Positions 62,344 through 64,000 of a stretch of DNA of 64,000 nt are shown piece after piece. A program made the position numbers and the translations under genes. The DNA is taken from NCBI GenBank assembly GCA_963824195.1, contig CAWGOJ010000025.1:1-64000 (forward strand), written 5' to 3'. The DNA comes from Bog-473 sp963824195. Its GTDB lineage: Bacteria > Actinomycetota > Acidimicrobiia > Acidimicrobiales > RAAP-2. Numbering within the stretch: position 1 is the stretch's first letter; the number at the start of each line of letters is the position of its first letter. The notes beneath the pieces were generated by a model. The model was not told the DNA's origin, ran no database searches, and was given only the letters and a program-made list of their open reading frames with translations.

Positions 62344-63293
62344 TTCCCGTCGACCTCGGCCCGCGCACGCTGCGTGACCTTGGACACGCCCTGATCGAGC
62401 GGGTCAGGGCGGCCGAAGCGGCCGATCGCGCTGGACGGCGCGAGCTCACACCGGAGGGCGTGGAACGCCTCGCCGAGATCATCGCCGGCGGTAGCCGGCC
62501 ATCGCTCGGGTTCGTGGCCACCGGCCGGCAGACAGCCACCTACTCACTAGCAAACGTAGGAAAGAGCCTCCTGGCGCTCGATGCTTGTGCTGCCCGGGCA
62601 AGCGGGCGAGACGTCCTTGGTTACCCGGCCAGGCCGCCGATCGACATCCTCTACGTCGACCTCGAGATGACCGAGGCCGACCTCCGGGAACGCCTCACCG
62701 ACATGGGGTACGGGCCCGACGACGATCTCAGCCACCTCCACTACTACCAGCTGCCGCCGTTGCCGCCCCTCGACGGCGAACTCGGCGGCCAGATCCTCAC
62801 CAGCATCGCGATCGAGCGTGGGGTGGACCTTGTGGTGATCGACACCATGGCCCGGGCGGTCGACGGCAAGGAGAACGACGCCGACACTTTGAGGGCCTTC
62901 TACCGGTTCACCGGCCGAATCCTCAAGGCGGCGGGGATTGCCCTGTGGCGCCTCGACCATCAGGGCAAGGAGGAAGCCCGGGGTCAGCGCGGCTCATCGT
63001 CGAAGGACGACGACGTCGACATGGTCTTCAGACTCACCCGGCTCGACTCCAAAACGCTGAAGCTCACGTGCACACACAAGCGGGTTCCCTGGGTGCCGCA
63101 CGAGGTGACGATCGTCCAGCACGAGGAGCCGGTGCTCCGTCATGTCATCTCGGCCGACGCCGTGCCCGCTGGGACCCACGGTGTCATTCAGGCACTCGAC
63201 GAGCTCGAGGACATCGCTCTGGACGGCCGACGTGCTCGTGCCGGAGTCATCGACGCCGATGCGGTTCCAGACGACGACGAGGCAGAGGTGTGA
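62340..63293 (+). CDS. RecA-like AAA ATPase, RepA/AAA_25 type
   Basis: 317 residues from ATG 62340. After an N-terminal helical part, the P-loop region reads YSLANVGKSLLALD; the GKS is intact but the first Gly of the Walker A consensus is replaced. Walker B-type strands are ILYVDLEMTEADLRERL and LVVIDTMARAVDGKENDADT, followed by WRLDHQGKEEARGQRGSSSKDD. This is the pattern of RepA-like hexameric helicases of phages and plasmids. It likely supports element replication with the following nuclease, whose GTG overlaps its stop. Confidence 0.75.
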   Translation: MIPVDLGPRTLRDLGHALIERVRAAEAADRAGRRELTPEGVERLAEIIAGGSRPSLGFVATGRQTATYSLANVGKSLLALDACAARASGRDVLGYPARPPIDILYVDLEMTEADLRERLTDMGYGPDDDLSHLHYYQLPPLPPLDGELGGQILTSIAIERGVDLVVIDTMARAVDGKENDADTLRAFYRFTGRILKAAGIALWRLDHQGKEEARGQRGSSSKDDDVDMVFRLTRLDSKTLKLTCTHKRVPWVPHEVTIVQHEEPVLRHVISADAVPAGTHGVIQALDELEDIALDGRRARAGVIDADAVPDDDEAEV

Positions 63294-63637
63294 CGAGCCC
63301 TGAGCGCCGCAAGGGCAACGCCTTCGAGCTGGCCATCGCCGCCTTCCTGCGAGAGCACGGCTTCCCGTTCGCCGAGCGTGCCTATGGCGCTGGCCGCCCG
63401 GACGACCGCGGCGACATCGACGGTATCCCGGGCTGGACGATCGAGGCGAAGAACCACCGGGCGCTCGACCTGGCCGGCTGGTCAACCGAAGCCGCTGCCG
63501 AAGCCGCCAACGCTCGCTCGCACTGGTGGGCCGTCATCGCCAAGCGCCGCAACCGACCGATCGGCGACGCCTACGTGGTGATGGACCTGACCACCTTCAG
63601 CCGGCTCCTGGCAGATGACGAGGATGTGCCCGCGTGA
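63290..63637 (+). CDS. PD-(D/E)XK-family nuclease, Holliday junction resolvase-like
   Basis: 115 residues, GTG start overlapping the ATPase stop. RRKGNAFELAIAAFLREHG helix, then GRPDDRGDIDGIPGWTIEAKN with the Asp...Glu-x-Lys active site, and a C-terminal strand (DAYVVMDLTTFSRLL). Common small nuclease of actinophages and integrative elements that processes branched or foreign DNA. Confidence 0.75.
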   Translation: MTSPERRKGNAFELAIAAFLREHGFPFAERAYGAGRPDDRGDIDGIPGWTIEAKNHRALDLAGWSTEAAAEAANARSHWWAVIAKRRNRPIGDAYVVMDLTTFSRLLADDEDVPA

Positions 63638-63954
63638 TGCCCGGCCGCAATAGCGAGCTGGAGGCACCGCTCGTCCTGCCAGATGGCCACCTGCATCGCA
63701 GCGCACGCGAGTGCAGCCACGGCGGACTCAGCCATCCACGCGTCCCACGCCCGTTGGCTGTGCCCGACCAACAACAGCAGCTCCGGGACGATCGACATGG
63801 CCACCACTCCAACGAGGCTCACGAGCATCCACGCAATCACGAGTCTGACGCCCCCATTGGCGCGGAGCCATCGGATCAGCTGGACGCCGGTGACGGCGAT
63901 GGCCGCAATAACCACTGCCGCGACCCGCACATGCTCGAAATCAGGCGCCCCCAC
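63571..63954 (-). CDS. Small membrane protein of unknown function
   Basis: 127 residues with three likely membrane helices (about 11-28, 38-62, 77-92) and a Ser/Arg-rich C-terminus. It converges on the nuclease gene and overlaps its last 67 bases, so the C-terminal tail is doubtful. The hydrophobic pattern argues that this strand, not the opposing Thr/Ser-rich frame, is coding. Confidence 0.5.
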   Translation of the reverse strand: MGAPDFEHVRVAAVVIAAIAVTGVQLIRWLRANGGVRLVIAWMLVSLVGVVAMSIVPELLLLVGHSQRAWDAWMAESAVAALACAAMQVAIWQDERCLQLAIAAGHHAGTSSSSARSRLKVVRSITT

Positions 63955-64000
63955 GCCTTGAAGCTACCCCGCAGGGACATCCCCAAACAACGACGGAGCG

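Larger units (their letters stand above)
60561..64000 (+). mobile_element. Integrated element at tRNA-Leu(CAA), left part
   Basis: A tyrosine integrase remnant, an XRE regulator, an excisionase-like HTH protein, a RecA-like ATPase and a PD-(D/E)XK nuclease follow the 3' end of the tRNA. GC content and short overlapping genes are phage-like. The other end, with a repeat of the tRNA 3' end, must lie beyond the window. No capsid or transfer genes are visible in this part. Confidence 0.7.

Noticed and set aside
63683..63961. 92-codon plus-strand frame
   Set aside because: Thr/Ser/Ala-rich without hydrophobic or domain pattern; the opposing frame has membrane helices.

Overview
The window is high-GC DNA (about 70% by eye for most of its length). 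GTG/TTG starts and 1-4 base stop/start overlaps (GTGA, ATGA) are common, and the housekeeping gene order is actinobacterial. Reading right to left on the minus strand it runs menC, a PdtaR-like ANTAR regulator, polA, rpsA // coaE, uvrB // uvrA // uvrC, rapZ, yvcK, gap, pgk, tpiA, secG. This is essentially the Mycobacterium order (pdtaR-polA-rpsA-coaE-uvrB-uvrA and uvrC-rapZ-yvcK-whiA...gap-pgk-tpi-secG) with extra blocks inserted and whiA missing. Together with the secreted tandem-repeat/serine-hydrolase protein and AftD-like envelope genes, it suggests an uncultured or poorly known deep-branching actinobacterium, perhaps Acidimicrobiia; the class assignment is inference.

Layout. 1-2.5 kb: an FtsX-type ABC permease of lower GC with a broken frame. 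2.76-3.52 kb: a TacA/TacT-like (DUF1778/GNAT) toxin-antitoxin pair whose toxin frame is broken. 3.5-6.8 kb: an integrated element with palindromes, a conserved unknown gene, a replication-initiator-like gene and a large serine recombinase, ending 3 bases from tRNA-Leu(GAG). 7-13 kb: solute-binding lipoprotein, secG, tpiA, pgk, gap, yvcK and rapZ. 13.8-20.8 kb: uvrC, divergent nadA and a double-DUF427 gene, uvrA. 20.8-28.9 kb: a small SnoaL/NTF2-like gene, then a GH38 alpha-mannosidase fused to a SIS sugar-isomerase domain, followed by a complete sugar ABC importer (UgpC-type ATPase, binding protein, two permeases). 28.9-31.6 kb: uvrB and coaE. 31.6-47.2 kb: a cell-envelope glycan cluster (methyltransferase, AftD-like arabinofuranosyltransferase, GT4 glycosyltransferase, Wzx-like flippase, SGNH hydrolase, UGM-like flavoprotein, three GT-C membrane proteins). 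47.3-53.7 kb: an overlapping operon for a peptide importer (DppBCDF-like, no binding protein) plus a secreted repeat/beta-lactamase-like protein and an ATP-grasp protein. 53.7-60.5 kb: rpsA, polA, ANTAR regulator, a coiled-coil protein, menC. 60.56-64 kb: a second integrated element at tRNA-Leu(CAA), with a crippled tyrosine integrase, XRE regulator, excisionase-like HTH, RecA-like ATPase and nuclease.

A striking general feature is the number of reading-frame breaks. Twelve of fifteen are +1 insertions, scattered over unrelated genes and dense at 31.9-40 kb. Uncorrected, insertion-biased long-read errors explain this better than mass pseudogene formation, so I annotate most of these genes as whole CDSs and give the break positions.

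Functionally the window combines DNA repair (UvrABC, PolA), lower glycolysis (GapA-Pgk-Tpi), protein export (SecG), NAD, CoA and menaquinone precursors (NadA, CoaE, MenC), mannoside uptake and breakdown, arabinan/exopolysaccharide assembly and peptide import, framed by two tRNA-Leu-linked mobile elements.
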